This document shows positions 27,695 through 37,116 of a stretch of DNA of 64,000 nucleotides, in pieces (position 1 is the stretch's first letter; every line of letters starts with the position of its first letter). Position numbers and translations under genes: made by a program. The notes below the pieces were generated by a model that was not told where the DNA came from, made no database searches, and saw nothing but the letters and a program-made list of their open reading frames with translations. The stretch lies in the NCBI GenBank assembly GCA_963610315.1, contig CAVDMV010000001.1, positions 62,001 through 126,000 on the forward strand, given 5' to 3'. The DNA is from UBA3210 sp963610315 (GTDB lineage Bacteria; Bacillota_I; Bacilli_A; RFN20; CAG-449).

Positions 27695-29251
27695 TTAATT
27701 TTTATAATTTATTTCACTTATTTTTAACTGAATAGCATTATTTCTATTAAAAGTATCTAAAACTAATTTGCCTTTTAAAATAGCACACTTATAAGTGTAG
27801 TTAGGTTGTAAGTTAAATCCAATAAAAGAGCAACAATTATTTAAATTTCCGCGGATATGAATTCCTTTTAAAGATTTAACTAAATTAGAAGGACAACTAA
27901 CGATAAAATTAGGTTCTTTATAGTCTTGTCCAAATGGTTTTAAAGTGTTTAAGAATAAATAATTTTCATACGTTAATTCATCTGAATTAACTTCAATATT
28001 TATCTCTTTTTGAGGAGTTAGAATTCTTCCTCTTGCAAGATGATTAATCTCTTCTTTAAAGATAGAAAAATCTTCTTTTTTAATGCTTAATCCTCCAGAT
28101 AAAGCGTGTCCTCCACTTGAAAGAAGATATTTACTTAATTTAGTAAATACTTCATTTAAAGGTAAACCTTCTAATGATCTAGCCGAGCCTTTTAAAATTC
28201 CATCTTCACCATCAGTAAAGCAAATGGTTGGAACTTTCTTTTCAAGCATTATTTTATTAGCGATAATTCCAATTAAACCTTCTTTAATATGAGGAATATA
28301 GATGCAATAAACTGCATCTAATTCGTATTCATCTAAAGATAAAGAAGAAATTATTTCGGATGTCATTTTTTTCCTTAAAAGATTATTTTCAGTTATAAAC
28401 CTATTTATTGAAGAAATTTCAAATTCATTTTCAGAACTTAAAAATTTTACTCCATCATTAACTTTAACGCTTTCAACCATTCTTCCTAAAGAATTTATTT
28501 TTGGAGCAAGAATAAACGAAATATCATTTTCATCAACTAAAGCTTTTCCATCGAGTAAATATTTAATTTGAGGATAGGCATTTATTTTCATTGTCTCTAT
28601 TCCTAATCGCACAATGATACGATTATATGATTTTAAAGTCATCATATCAGATATAGTTCCAATTGAAGATAAAGAAAGTAAATATGGATCAACATAACCT
28701 AAAACTAATCTCGATACATTAAAACAAACATATGCCGCGCATTGAGGTAAGATCGATCCATCAATTTTTAAAAACGGATGAACAATCGCGTAAGCATTAG
28801 GTAAAACTTCTCCTAATTCATGATGATCAAAAATTAAGACATCAATTCCATGATCATTTAAATAATCTACTTCAGAATTTAAAGAAATCCCATTATCAAC
28901 TAAAATTACTAATTTATATCCTCGAGCGATGATCATATCAGCCATTTTTAAATTTAAGCCATAGCCATCTTTATATCTAGAAGGAATGTAATAACCTACT
29001 TGATAATTTAGTATTTTAAACATCTTGTAGATAATCGAAGTAGAAGTAAATCCATCACAATCATAATCGCCATATATCATTGTTTTTTCATTATTTTTAA
29101 TCGCTCTTTTAATTCTTTCAACTGCTTTTTCGATATTTAAGAATCTTAAAGGATCTTCTAAATCATTATAAGTTAACGTCTTAGTTAATTCGTTATAATC
29201 ATTAAGAGATAAAGAATAAGCTTCTAGTAATTTATTTTGAAAAGAGTTCAT
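27695..29251 (-). CDS. recJ: Single-strand-specific exonuclease RecJ
   Basis: A 518-residue DHH-family 5'-3' exonuclease used in recombination and repair. The motifs DYDCDGF and FDHHELGE bind manganese. The DHHA1 domain has SGGHALSGGLSI, and a C-terminal OB-like region follows. It is shorter than Bacillus RecJ (about 780 residues), lacking the extra C-terminal domain, and closer to the E. coli core length. It is 42 bases downstream of the secDF stop, beyond a terminator. Confidence 0.9.
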   Translation of the reverse strand: MNSFQNKLLEAYSLSLNDYNELTKTLTYNDLEDPLRFLNIEKAVERIKRAIKNNEKTMIYGDYDCDGFTSTSIIYKMFKILNYQVGYYIPSRYKDGYGLNLKMADMIIARGYKLVILVDNGISLNSEVDYLNDHGIDVLIFDHHELGEVLPNAYAIVHPFLKIDGSILPQCAAYVCFNVSRLVLGYVDPYLLSLSSIGTISDMMTLKSYNRIIVRLGIETMKINAYPQIKYLLDGKALVDENDISFILAPKINSLGRMVESVKVNDGVKFLSSENEFEISSINRFITENNLLRKKMTSEIISSLSLDEYELDAVYCIYIPHIKEGLIGIIANKIMLEKKVPTICFTDGEDGILKGSARSLEGLPLNEVFTKLSKYLLSSGGHALSGGLSIKKEDFSIFKEEINHLARGRILTPQKEINIEVNSDELTYENYLFLNTLKPFGQDYKEPNFIVSCPSNLVKSLKGIHIRGNLNNCCSFIGFNLQPNYTYKCAILKGKLVLDTFNRNNAIQLKISEINYKN

Positions 29252-29262
29252 ATTTCCTCCCT

Positions 29263-29290
29263 AAATTAAAAGGCTACAGAAGTAGCCTTT
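29263..29290 (-). terminator. Intrinsic terminator of secDF
   Basis: A 9-bp stem (29269-29277 with 29282-29290) with a 4-base loop; the descending arm runs into TTTTAATTT on the minus strand. Confidence 0.75.
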
Positions 29291-29293
29291 AGA

Positions 29294-31867
29294 TTAATCA
29301 TTAATTCCAGGAATGATTGCTTCACGAGCTTCAGAACCAGGATTTTTATTTTTAAGTTTTGCTTCTTCCATCTTCTTTTTATTAATCTTTTCTCTATTGA
29401 TTGAGAATGAGAAATGAATATGTTTAAAGAAGAATAATTGGCAAGGAAGAGCAAGAATGATTGTTGCAATATAACCAACTAATATTGTAATCGCCATCGC
29501 TCCATATGTTGAGAATACACTTGAAGTTAATGGTGAAGCGAATGCTACAACGAAAGTAGAAACTAAGGCAAATAAAGTAATTACGCTGATAATTCTAGTT
29601 TCAGAAGCTAATACATCATTCGCGATAATCGCTCTTTGTTCATAAGTACCAACTTTAATTTTATTTTCTCTTAATAAGACTTTATTTCTTTCATAGAGAG
29701 GAATTTGAATAATCATAACAACGATTAAGCCTGCTGCAATACCAGTTAATGATAAAGCAGACATACCAATTCTACTTGCTACGTAGAAAGAAATAGCGAC
29801 TAATGAAGTTGGGATTAATGTAACTAATGTAGATAAACCATATGTAATACCGTATCTAATTAATACGAATACAACTGATAAGCCTGCAAATAATGAAACA
29901 ACAATAATCGCAGAAGTAGTTAAGTAATTAACACTTGAAGAAGTAACTTCGACAATTGCAGCTGTTACTTGATAATCTGCGGAAGAATAATTTGTATTTT
30001 CTTGAATAGTAGAAATTAAATTTGAATCATTGATTTGATCAATTTCTGAAGCAGTTAATGTTGTATTAAATGCGACAGATACATAAGCGACGTCATGTTT
30101 TTGAACTGTTGTATAATCTTCTGCTTCTGGTAAAACATCTTCAACAACTTTAATATCAATTGTATAAATCTTATTCGCGATACTTGGATATTTATTATCA
30201 AAGAAAGATTGTACATCTTCAGATTTTTCAAACATATAGTGTCCGCTTGAATTATCAACATAAGAAGACATTTCAATACGAGTATAAGTCTCTGAATCAG
30301 AAGAAACATTAAAGACATTAGTTGAAGGAATAATAATAAATACTGCAATTAAGATAACACATAAACCAGAAATAACAGTTGCGACAATTGAATTTCTCTT
30401 TAAGTTCTTAACTGGATCAACTTTAGAAATAACTTTAGTTGTTTTTTCATCTAAAATACTTACTTTATTAGCCTTTACTCCAAAGATAGAAAGTTTTTCA
30501 CTAGCTACCTTATTATGAGTTAACCAATACATTTCAAATAAAGTATATAAACGATTAACAATTAAACTGACACATGTACCAATTAATAATACTGCAGGGA
30601 ATAATTTAGTTTGAGAAGAAACTGCATTAACCGCGATAATTGTAATAAATAAACCTAAGACTGTAACATCAATTAAGTTAACTAAAGTAGATTTAGTTGC
30701 TTGTTGATTAGCTTTAATTGCAGTCTTAGCATTTTGTAATTCACTCTTAAATTTAGTTAAATAAACAATGGCATAAGAGGTATTCATAATTAATGAAGCT
30801 AAGAAACCTAAGCTAACCATTGTTGTAAATGTATAACCAAAGAAATTAAATAAAATTAATTGGATGAATAAACTTAGTAAGATAGAAGTAAATGCTCCTA
30901 AACCTGCAAGTCTAAATCTTGCTACTAAATAGATTAATGCAACTAATGAACCACCGATAATACCATAGATAATAATATTTGTATAAGCATTACCTTCACT
31001 TGCTTCAATTCTTTGAGTATAAAGTCTTTTCATTGAATAAGTTGATGAACCATAGTTAATAATTCTTTCAACAGTATGAGCGGATTCAGCAACCATTTCT
31101 GTTTGAGTATAGTCATAAGCAGAAATTTTAAATGAAGCATCTTGGTAATCACCATTCGCGTCTTCTGTATAAGTAAAGTTATCAGTAGGAACTAAAGCTA
31201 AGATTTTATCTCTAATTTCTTCTTGTCTTAAAGTTTCAGTATCTTGATAAGCTTCAACATAAGAATCATTTTCAGTTTTATCAAGCCATAAGACCATAAC
31301 ACCAGTAATGTTGTTATTATCTTCACTTCCTGAATTATATTTTTCCATGAACTTTTTATAAGCATCATTACATGTATCAACGAATTTCTTAAATTCTTTT
31401 GCATCCTTTAATTCGACTGAAACATAAGGAGTTGATGAATTCCATTCAACGCTTGCGCTACCAATGACGAATGGTTCTTCCATTTCTAATGAATAATCAG
31501 CATCGTTAGAAAGTAAAGTTGAAACTGTAATTTTACCTGTAGCTTCAACTGATCTAAGAACATAGTCTAAATCAGTTTCTGTTTGAGCGTTCATCTTGAT
31601 ACGGATGAAGTTTTCATCTCCATCGCTAGATTTTTCAACCGCAACACTTGCGTTTTCAACTCCAGCATCTTCAATTCTACTAACAACAGTGTTACCAATG
31701 TCATTAATGTTGTTGTTATCAGAACCTAAGTCAACTTTATATAAAGTTTCATAGCCACCTTCATATTCAAGGCCTGAATTAATTTTTTCTCTTTGTGGGT
31801 TAAATCCACAAACAATGATCAATAATGTAGATATTATCAATAATAAGAATCCATAGAATCGACGCAT
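29294..31867 (-). CDS. secDF: Protein-export membrane protein SecDF (fused)
   Basis: An 857-residue fusion of SecD and SecF that uses the ion gradient to drive late protein export through SecYEG. The first span is at about residues 5-25, followed by a large extracytoplasmic P1 region to about residue 290. Then come a five-span block, a second extracytoplasmic loop (about 515-640) and a second five-span block. The start is the ATG at 31865-31867, six bases after AGGAGG; a TTG further up has no such site. Confidence 0.92.
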   Translation of the reverse strand: MRRFYGFLLLIISTLLIIVCGFNPQREKINSGLEYEGGYETLYKVDLGSDNNNINDIGNTVVSRIEDAGVENASVAVEKSSDGDENFIRIKMNAQTETDLDYVLRSVEATGKITVSTLLSNDADYSLEMEEPFVIGSASVEWNSSTPYVSVELKDAKEFKKFVDTCNDAYKKFMEKYNSGSEDNNNITGVMVLWLDKTENDSYVEAYQDTETLRQEEIRDKILALVPTDNFTYTEDANGDYQDASFKISAYDYTQTEMVAESAHTVERIINYGSSTYSMKRLYTQRIEASEGNAYTNIIIYGIIGGSLVALIYLVARFRLAGLGAFTSILLSLFIQLILFNFFGYTFTTMVSLGFLASLIMNTSYAIVYLTKFKSELQNAKTAIKANQQATKSTLVNLIDVTVLGLFITIIAVNAVSSQTKLFPAVLLIGTCVSLIVNRLYTLFEMYWLTHNKVASEKLSIFGVKANKVSILDEKTTKVISKVDPVKNLKRNSIVATVISGLCVILIAVFIIIPSTNVFNVSSDSETYTRIEMSSYVDNSSGHYMFEKSEDVQSFFDNKYPSIANKIYTIDIKVVEDVLPEAEDYTTVQKHDVAYVSVAFNTTLTASEIDQINDSNLISTIQENTNYSSADYQVTAAIVEVTSSSVNYLTTSAIIVVSLFAGLSVVFVLIRYGITYGLSTLVTLIPTSLVAISFYVASRIGMSALSLTGIAAGLIVVMIIQIPLYERNKVLLRENKIKVGTYEQRAIIANDVLASETRIISVITLFALVSTFVVAFASPLTSSVFSTYGAMAITILVGYIATIILALPCQLFFFKHIHFSFSINREKINKKKMEEAKLKNKNPGSEAREAIIPGIND

Positions 31868-32063
31868 TTTCTTCCTCCTAAACAAATTTCATTTTTAAAA
31901 TGAGATTTTTGATATTTGACTTATTTATATTCATAAATAAATCACTTATTTATTTCAATAAATCGCTTAATAGTATACTATTTATATTTATTATTTTCAA
32001 TAATAAGGGATTAAAAATAGTTTATTTTCATAACAAAACTCGATACTACCTTAAACATAACTT
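31868..32063 (-). other. Leader region of secDF
   Basis: About 200 bases, of which about 100 are 5' UTR given the promoter at 31972-32000. The UTR holds two imperfect copies of GATTTATT...AAATAAGT (about 31925-31965), a short hairpin around 31892-31905 and an 18-codon reading frame (31878-31934) that ends inside the secDF ribosome binding site. Confidence 0.5.
31972..32000 (-). promoter_or_regulatory. Sigma-A-type promoter of secDF
   Basis: TTGAAA and TATACT are separated by exactly 17 bases on the minus strand. Confidence 0.65.
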
Positions 32064-32096
32064 AAAAGTAAAAAGAAGGGTTAAAATTTCCCTTCT
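32064..32096 (-). terminator. Intrinsic terminator of the obgE-ruvB operon
   Basis: A 7-bp stem (32074-32080 with 32090-32096) with a 9-base loop is followed on the minus strand by TTTTACTTTT. It overlaps the ruvB stop codon. Confidence 0.75.
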
Positions 32097-33099
32097 ATTC
32101 TTTTGTAAATAAATCGATATTGAAATGTTTATAAGCTAGTTCAGTGGCTACTCTTCCACGAGGAGTTTTATTAATTAAACCTAGTTTTAGTAAGTAAGGT
32201 TCATACACTTCTTCTAAATTATTAACTTCTTCACCGATTGTTGAAGCTAATGTTTCTAGTCCGACTGGACCACCGTTAAAACGCTTAATTAAAGTCTTAA
32301 TGTAACGTGAATCAATATCATCAAGACCTAGAGCATCAATTTTTAAAAAGCCTAACGCTTCTTTAGTTAGTTCTAAAGAAATAGTCTCTTCATCTTTATA
32401 AGAAGCAAAATCTCTTACTCGACGATATATTCTATTCGCGATACGTGGAGTACCTCTACTTCTAAGAGCGATTTCTTTAGCCCCTTCATCACAAATTGGT
32501 GTTTTAAAAACCTGTGATGTTCTTTTAACAATCGAAGTTAATTCTTCAGTCGTATAATAATTTAATCTAGAAGTAATACCAAAACGATCTCTTAAAGGTG
32601 AAGATAAATCACCAGGTTTAGTCGTCGCACCAAATAAAGTAAATGGAGCGATATCGATTGAGATGTTTCTTGCTTCATCATCTTTACCAATCATTAAAGT
32701 TAAAGTAAAATCTTCCATCGCACCATAAAGAATTTCTTCTACTACACGAGGAATACGATGAATTTCATCGATAAAGAGAATATCACCAGGTTCAATAGTT
32801 GATAAAATTGCCGCTAAATCGCCAGGTTTTTCAATACTAGGGCCATTAACTAAACGAATATTAGTTCCCATTTCATGCGAAACTACATATGCTAAAGTTG
32901 TTTTACCTAGACCTGGAGGACCATAAACTAAAACATGATCAAGAACTTCATTTCTCTTTTTAGCCGCGGCAATAAAAACGCTTAAATTACGTTTCATTTC
33001 CTCTTGACCAATATAGTCATCAAAAGTTAATGGACGAAGTGATTTTTCTTCTTCCATTTCTTTACTATCTTTTTTATTTGGATCTAACATTCTTGCCAT
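32095..33099 (-). CDS. ruvB: Holliday junction branch migration helicase RuvB
   Basis: A 334-residue AAA+ motor that, with RuvA, drives branch migration. Walker A GPPGLGKT, Walker B FIDEIHRI, sensor 1 FGATTKPG and the arginine-containing PLRDRFGI are in place. A C-terminal winged helix ends the protein. It starts one base after the ruvA stop. Confidence 0.97.
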   Translation of the reverse strand: MARMLDPNKKDSKEMEEEKSLRPLTFDDYIGQEEMKRNLSVFIAAAKKRNEVLDHVLVYGPPGLGKTTLAYVVSHEMGTNIRLVNGPSIEKPGDLAAILSTIEPGDILFIDEIHRIPRVVEEILYGAMEDFTLTLMIGKDDEARNISIDIAPFTLFGATTKPGDLSSPLRDRFGITSRLNYYTTEELTSIVKRTSQVFKTPICDEGAKEIALRSRGTPRIANRIYRRVRDFASYKDEETISLELTKEALGFLKIDALGLDDIDSRYIKTLIKRFNGGPVGLETLASTIGEEVNNLEEVYEPYLLKLGLINKTPRGRVATELAYKHFNIDLFTKE

Positions 33100-33100
33100 A

Positions 33101-33679
33101 TTATTTCCTCATCATTCTTAATACACTTGTGATATATTCTTCAGTAGATAAAGTTTCATCATCAACTAAATTAAGACATTTCTCTATTTCTTTTTGTTTA
33201 AAGCCTAAATTCTTTAAGCCGATTATCGCATCATCTTTGTTTCTATTACGAACAACGTTCTTTTGTTCAACTTTATTAACGCTAAAATTAGTTAAGCTAC
33301 CTTTTAAATCAAGAATGATTTGTGAAGCTGCTTTTTGGCCAATCCCATCTAATTTCTTTAAACGCGAAACATCTTCATTTTCAATCGCAGAAATAAAATC
33401 ATTAATCGAAATTCCTCTTAATGCACTTAAAGCAGTTTTTGGTCCCACTCCTTTACAAGAGATGAGCTTATTAAATAAATCTTTTTCTTCAAGTGATTTA
33501 AAACCGACAAAGAATTCTTCATCTTCTCTAAGAATATGTACAATATAAATTATTAATTCATCATTAATTTCAAATGAAGAAGAATCAATTACAAGAACTT
33601 CATAACCAATTCCATTTACATCAATAACGATCGAAGTATCAAATACGCAGACAATTCTCCCTTTTAAATAGTAATACAT
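33101..33679 (-). CDS. ruvA: Holliday junction DNA-binding protein RuvA
   Basis: A 192-residue protein with an OB-fold domain (residues 1-62), a helix-hairpin-helix middle (CKGVGPKTALSALRG and LDGIGQKAASQIILDLKG) and a C-terminal RuvB-contacting domain (about 145-192). It starts one base after the stop of the small membrane protein gene, with little ribosome binding site of its own, so translation may be coupled. Confidence 0.95.
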   Translation of the reverse strand: MYYYLKGRIVCVFDTSIVIDVNGIGYEVLVIDSSSFEINDELIIYIVHILREDEEFFVGFKSLEEKDLFNKLISCKGVGPKTALSALRGISINDFISAIENEDVSRLKKLDGIGQKAASQIILDLKGSLTNFSVNKVEQKNVVRNRNKDDAIIGLKNLGFKQKEIEKCLNLVDDETLSTEEYITSVLRMMRK

Positions 33680-33680
33680 A

Positions 33681-33779
33681 TTAGATTTTTTCTAGCAAGA
33701 TTAAACCTAAAAAAGTTAATAAGCATAAAAATGCTGAAATTAAGCCAATATAGATACTTTTAAGTTGTTTTTCTTGCAT
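33681..33779 (-). CDS. 32-residue single-span membrane protein
   Basis: A short ORF with an excellent AAAGGAG site 5 bases before its ATG. The predicted protein has a short polar N-terminus (MQEKQLKS) and one hydrophobic helix from about residue 9 to 29, ending in Glu-Lys-Ile. It sits between the M6-type lipoprotein gene and ruvA on one transcript, 14 bases after the former and one base before the latter. No family is recognised. The good ribosome binding site and the tight packing are the evidence that it is real. Confidence 0.65.
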   Translation of the reverse strand: MQEKQLKSIYIGLISAFLCLLTFLGLILLEKI

Positions 33780-33793
33780 AGCTTCTCCTTTCC

Positions 33794-35347
33794 CTATTTA
33801 GCATAAATACCAATAGTTGCTTTGTTATTTTCAATTGATTTAATTCGAATAGTATATTTTAAAGAATTACCATCATTAAATTTAAATTCACTTAATGAAG
33901 TAGTTCTAATAAAAGCATCGCTATTATAACTAAATGTAGAAGTTAAAACTGTTGTAGGATTCTTCTTTGAAACAACATTAATTAAATTGTTGTTCTTATT
34001 TAACATAACGCCGGTATTTGAATGAGCGATAGTTACATATTTTGAATCTGGTATGTCACTAGGATATTCATGAATATACTTAAATGTTTTTAATTTAGTA
34101 TCAACTAAACCTAAACGTGCATCGACATGATAAATTTTAACAAATGATTTATCGATTAATTGATAAGAACCGTATTTATGTTGAACATCAAATTCATTTA
34201 ATCCAGTTGGAGTATATAATTCAAGTAATAAATATTCATCAAATGGTGAATAAGAATAATCTAAACTTGATGAAGGAATAAGTAATGCGCTACCTCCATC
34301 TTCTAAAGAAGTAATTTCATAATCACCTTCAGAAGAAACTAAAGTAGGAGTTAACCAATTTAATTCATATTTAGAAAAAGCATTTTGATCACCAATATTT
34401 TGATCCATCATATCTAACTTACCAACTGGAGTAGTTGAAGAAGATGAATAATAATCAGATAAGCCTAATAAATGACCAAATTCATGAATAAAAATATGTC
34501 CATCAACTAGTAAGTTATTATTTTCATCTTTATATCCACCATTCTTAAGATAATTATAGCTTAACCAAGTATAACTTGGGCAAGTTGGATTATCGATATT
34601 TGCTTCTTCTACATTAGTGACTGTATAAGCAAAAAGTGTCGTTAATAAATTATCCTTCATATTTGGAGTTAAAGTAGTATTATAGTAACTTTCATAATAA
34701 GAAATACAATCATTACCACTTCCATATGATTCATAATCGTTATTAGGGAAAACGATAGCTAATCCATCATAATATCCATCTTTATCAGAATCATAATTCT
34801 TCATTAAATCTGGATATTCTACTTTTAACCATGAAATAACTTTATCTTTTAAATAAGTGATAGGATCACTATGAGAAGCAGTTTGAACATGTTCTAAAAG
34901 TGTAGTTCCAAGTGAACAATAATTAGTTACTGTTCCTTTTAAGCTAAATTTACCATAGCTTGATTTATGATAATAACTTGCTACACTTTCGTATCCAGTT
35001 GGATGAAGCGAATTAGGAGTATTAACGCTATCACCAAAGAAGACATTATAAATATCTTCCTTTGATTGTTCTTCATTAATACCTAATATTTCTGGAGTAA
35101 AATCAGTAAAATATACTGGAACTACAATTAATTCATTTTCGCCTTGTGAAGGAAATAAATGTTGATTTAATCCTGTTTTTATTTGCTCTAAAGTAATCTT
35201 TTGAAAATTATCTTTTTTTGTTTCACTTGAACTAGATTCGTTACTAGAAGAATCACTACTAGTTACACTTGAAGAAGACACCCCGTTACAAGAAAATAAA
35301 GTAATAGTAGCAAGTGTAACTAAAGCGTATGATAATATTTTTTTCAT
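33794..35347 (-). CDS. M6-type (immune inhibitor A-like) secreted lipoprotein metalloprotease
   Basis: A 517-residue protein. The signal peptide ends in the lipobox LFSC, with Cys20 as the lipidated residue. A serine-rich linker follows (about 22-45). The zinc site is HEFGHLLGLSDYY near residue 288, with a downstream MMDQNIGDQ turn and a long beta-rich C-terminus. It should be anchored outside the membrane and cleave peptides; the target is unknown. AGGAGG lies 11 bases before the ATG. It follows obgE by 15 bases, an unusual place for a secreted protease. Confidence 0.82.
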   Translation of the reverse strand: MKKILSYALVTLATITLFSCNGVSSSSVTSSDSSSNESSSSETKKDNFQKITLEQIKTGLNQHLFPSQGENELIVVPVYFTDFTPEILGINEEQSKEDIYNVFFGDSVNTPNSLHPTGYESVASYYHKSSYGKFSLKGTVTNYCSLGTTLLEHVQTASHSDPITYLKDKVISWLKVEYPDLMKNYDSDKDGYYDGLAIVFPNNDYESYGSGNDCISYYESYYNTTLTPNMKDNLLTTLFAYTVTNVEEANIDNPTCPSYTWLSYNYLKNGGYKDENNNLLVDGHIFIHEFGHLLGLSDYYSSSSTTPVGKLDMMDQNIGDQNAFSKYELNWLTPTLVSSEGDYEITSLEDGGSALLIPSSSLDYSYSPFDEYLLLELYTPTGLNEFDVQHKYGSYQLIDKSFVKIYHVDARLGLVDTKLKTFKYIHEYPSDIPDSKYVTIAHSNTGVMLNKNNNLINVVSKKNPTTVLTSTFSYNSDAFIRTTSLSEFKFNDGNSLKYTIRIKSIENNKATIGIYAK

Positions 35348-35362
35348 TTATAAAATAGCCTC

Positions 35363-36640
35363 CTATTCGAAATAATCAAATTCGAAATCACAAAGAGTAA
35401 CGCTATCCCCATCAACTGCGCCCATTTCTCTTAATTTGTCATCAACCTTTAAATTACGTAAGATTGATAATAATTTTAATACACCTTCATCAGATGTTAA
35501 GTTAATTAAAGAATATGTTCTTTCAATTCTTTCTCCACAAATCTTAAATGCATGTGGGCCAACTTTTTCAATTCTAAATTCTTCTTTTAAGTCAAGATGA
35601 GCATCATAAACTTTAACATCTTGATCTTTTTCTTCATAAAGTGGGAAGTATTCAGCATTAGCGAGAACATCTTTAATCTTATAAAGAAGTATATCAATTC
35701 GATCATTAGTTAATGCAGAAATTGGATATACATCATATTTCCCTTCTAAAGCCTTTTTAACTTTTTCATATTGTTCTTCAGTAATTTCATCTTCGACCTT
35801 ACTACAAGCAACAATCATTGGTCTTTTTAATAAATTGAAACCATAAGTTTCTAATTCTTTATTAATTGTTTCAAAATCATTGAGTGGATCATCGTGAGTC
35901 ATATCTAAAACATGAACGATAACTCGACATCTTTCAATATGTCTTAAGAATTGTAATCCTAATCCTTTTCCTTGGGATGCTCCTTCAATTAAGCCTGGTA
36001 AATCCGCGACAACAAATGAAGAGCCATCTTTTAAATAAGTAACACCTAAATTAGGTGTAATAGTAGTAAATGGATAATCAGCAATTTCAGGTTTTGCCGC
36101 GGAAATAACGCTTAATAAAGTAGATTTACCAACACTAGGTAAACCAACTAAGCCAACATCCGCGAGCAGTTTCATTTCTAAAGTAATAGTTCTTTCTTGA
36201 CCAGGAAGACCATTTTCTGCAACTTTAGGAGCTTGAATAACACTAGTAGTAAAGCAAGCATTACCTCTACCACCTCTACCACCTTTTGCGACAACAAATT
36301 CTTGACCTTCTTTTGATAAATCGGCAAGGAATGTATGATTTGGTTCTTCAAATACGACAGTTCCAACTGGAACTTTAACATAGACATTTTCAGCCGCATG
36401 ACCATACATTTTCTTCTTTTGGCCTTTTTCACCATCTTCAGCTTGAATCTTTTTGACGTGTGAGAATCTCATTAAAGTTGATTCATCACTAGTAGCTTTT
36501 AAAATGATGCTACCACCACGGCCTCCATTACCTCCGTCAGGTCCACCAAATTCATTTGATTTAATATGTAAAAAAGAAAGGGCTCCATTACCACCTCTTC
36601 CAGCTTTAACAACAAAAGGTCTTGTTTTATCAATAAACAT
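35363..36640 (-). CDS. obgE: GTPase Obg/CgtA
   Basis: A 425-residue ribosome-associated GTPase. The N-terminal glycine-rich Obg fold covers residues 1-158. The G domain has GLPSVGKST and DLPGLIEGA. A C-terminal OCT domain (about 345-425) is present, as in the Bacillota form. The start is the ATG at 36638-36640, preceded by AAAGGAG 9 bases upstream; the upstream TTG frame overlaps that site. The rplU-prp-rpmA-obgE order is conserved, but here a promoter lies between rpmA and obgE. Confidence 0.95.
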   Translation of the reverse strand: MFIDKTRPFVVKAGRGGNGALSFLHIKSNEFGGPDGGNGGRGGSIILKATSDESTLMRFSHVKKIQAEDGEKGQKKKMYGHAAENVYVKVPVGTVVFEEPNHTFLADLSKEGQEFVVAKGGRGGRGNACFTTSVIQAPKVAENGLPGQERTITLEMKLLADVGLVGLPSVGKSTLLSVISAAKPEIADYPFTTITPNLGVTYLKDGSSFVVADLPGLIEGASQGKGLGLQFLRHIERCRVIVHVLDMTHDDPLNDFETINKELETYGFNLLKRPMIVACSKVEDEITEEQYEKVKKALEGKYDVYPISALTNDRIDILLYKIKDVLANAEYFPLYEEKDQDVKVYDAHLDLKEEFRIEKVGPHAFKICGERIERTYSLINLTSDEGVLKLLSILRNLKVDDKLREMGAVDGDSVTLCDFEFDYFE

Positions 36641-36671
36641 AATAATTATCTCCTTTCTCAATTATGTAATA

Positions 36672-36700
36672 ATTATACAAATAGTTTAGTTAAATCTCAA
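36672..36700 (-). promoter_or_regulatory. Sigma-A-type promoter of obgE
   Basis: TTGAGA and TATAAT are separated by exactly 17 bases on the minus strand. Confidence 0.65.
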
Positions 36701-36707
36701 TAAATAA

Positions 36708-36745
36708 TCTCTCTCTTTTATCCTTTAGGATAAATGTAAGAGATA
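36708..36745 (-). terminator. Second hairpin after rpmA
   Basis: A 7-bp stem (36717-36723 with 36728-36734) with a 4-base loop, extended outward by further purine-pyrimidine pairing. It lies behind the main rpmA terminator and lacks a clean T-run, so it may be a backup terminator or an unrelated structure. Confidence 0.35.
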
Positions 36746-36760
36746 GATAGGAATTTAAAG

Positions 36761-36791
36761 AAATAAAAAGCATTTGGACACCCAAATGCTT
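36761..36791 (-). terminator. Intrinsic terminator of rplU-prp-rpmA
   Basis: A 10-bp perfect stem (36768-36777 with 36782-36791) with a 4-base loop, followed on the minus strand by TTTTATTT. Confidence 0.88.
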
Positions 36792-36801
36792 GATAACAAA
36801 A

Positions 36802-37095
36802 TTAATTATTTCCTTCGACTGGAACAACTGTTGCTTTAGTTCTTGATTTACCCCAGCGGACGAATTTAACAATACCATCGCATGTTGCGAAAATAGTATC
36901 ATCTCCACCTTTCATAGTGTTAACACCTGGATAAATTTTTGTACCACGTTGGCGATAAATGATTGATCCTGCTGTGCAGAATTGACCATCTGAGACTTTA
37001 CAACCTAATCTCTTAGATTCTGAGTCACGACCGTTCTTTGTAGAACCGACACCCTTTTTAGAAGCAAATAATTGAATATTTAATTTAAACATCAT
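36802..37095 (-). CDS. rpmA: Ribosomal protein L27 with cleavable N-terminus
   Basis: A 97-residue large-subunit protein near the peptidyl transferase centre. It begins with a short extension ending IQLF before ASKKGVGSTKNGRDS. In Bacillota this extension is removed by Prp to expose the functional N-terminus, and Prp is encoded directly upstream. Two adjacent ATG codons (37093-37095 and 37090-37092) follow AAGGTG; I placed the start at the first. A GTG further upstream overlaps the ribosome binding site. Confidence 0.95.
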   Translation of the reverse strand: MMFKLNIQLFASKKGVGSTKNGRDSESKRLGCKVSDGQFCTAGSIIYRQRGTKIYPGVNTMKGGDDTIFATCDGIVKFVRWGKSRTKATVVPVEGNN

Positions 37096-37116
37096 AGTTT
37101 GCACCTTCTTTCGTAT

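Noticed and set aside
31900..32112. Plus-strand frame of 70 codons in the secDF upstream region
   Set aside because: It is antisense to the secDF promoter and the ruvB terminator; it has AT-rich composition, no ribosome binding site and no recognisable motif.
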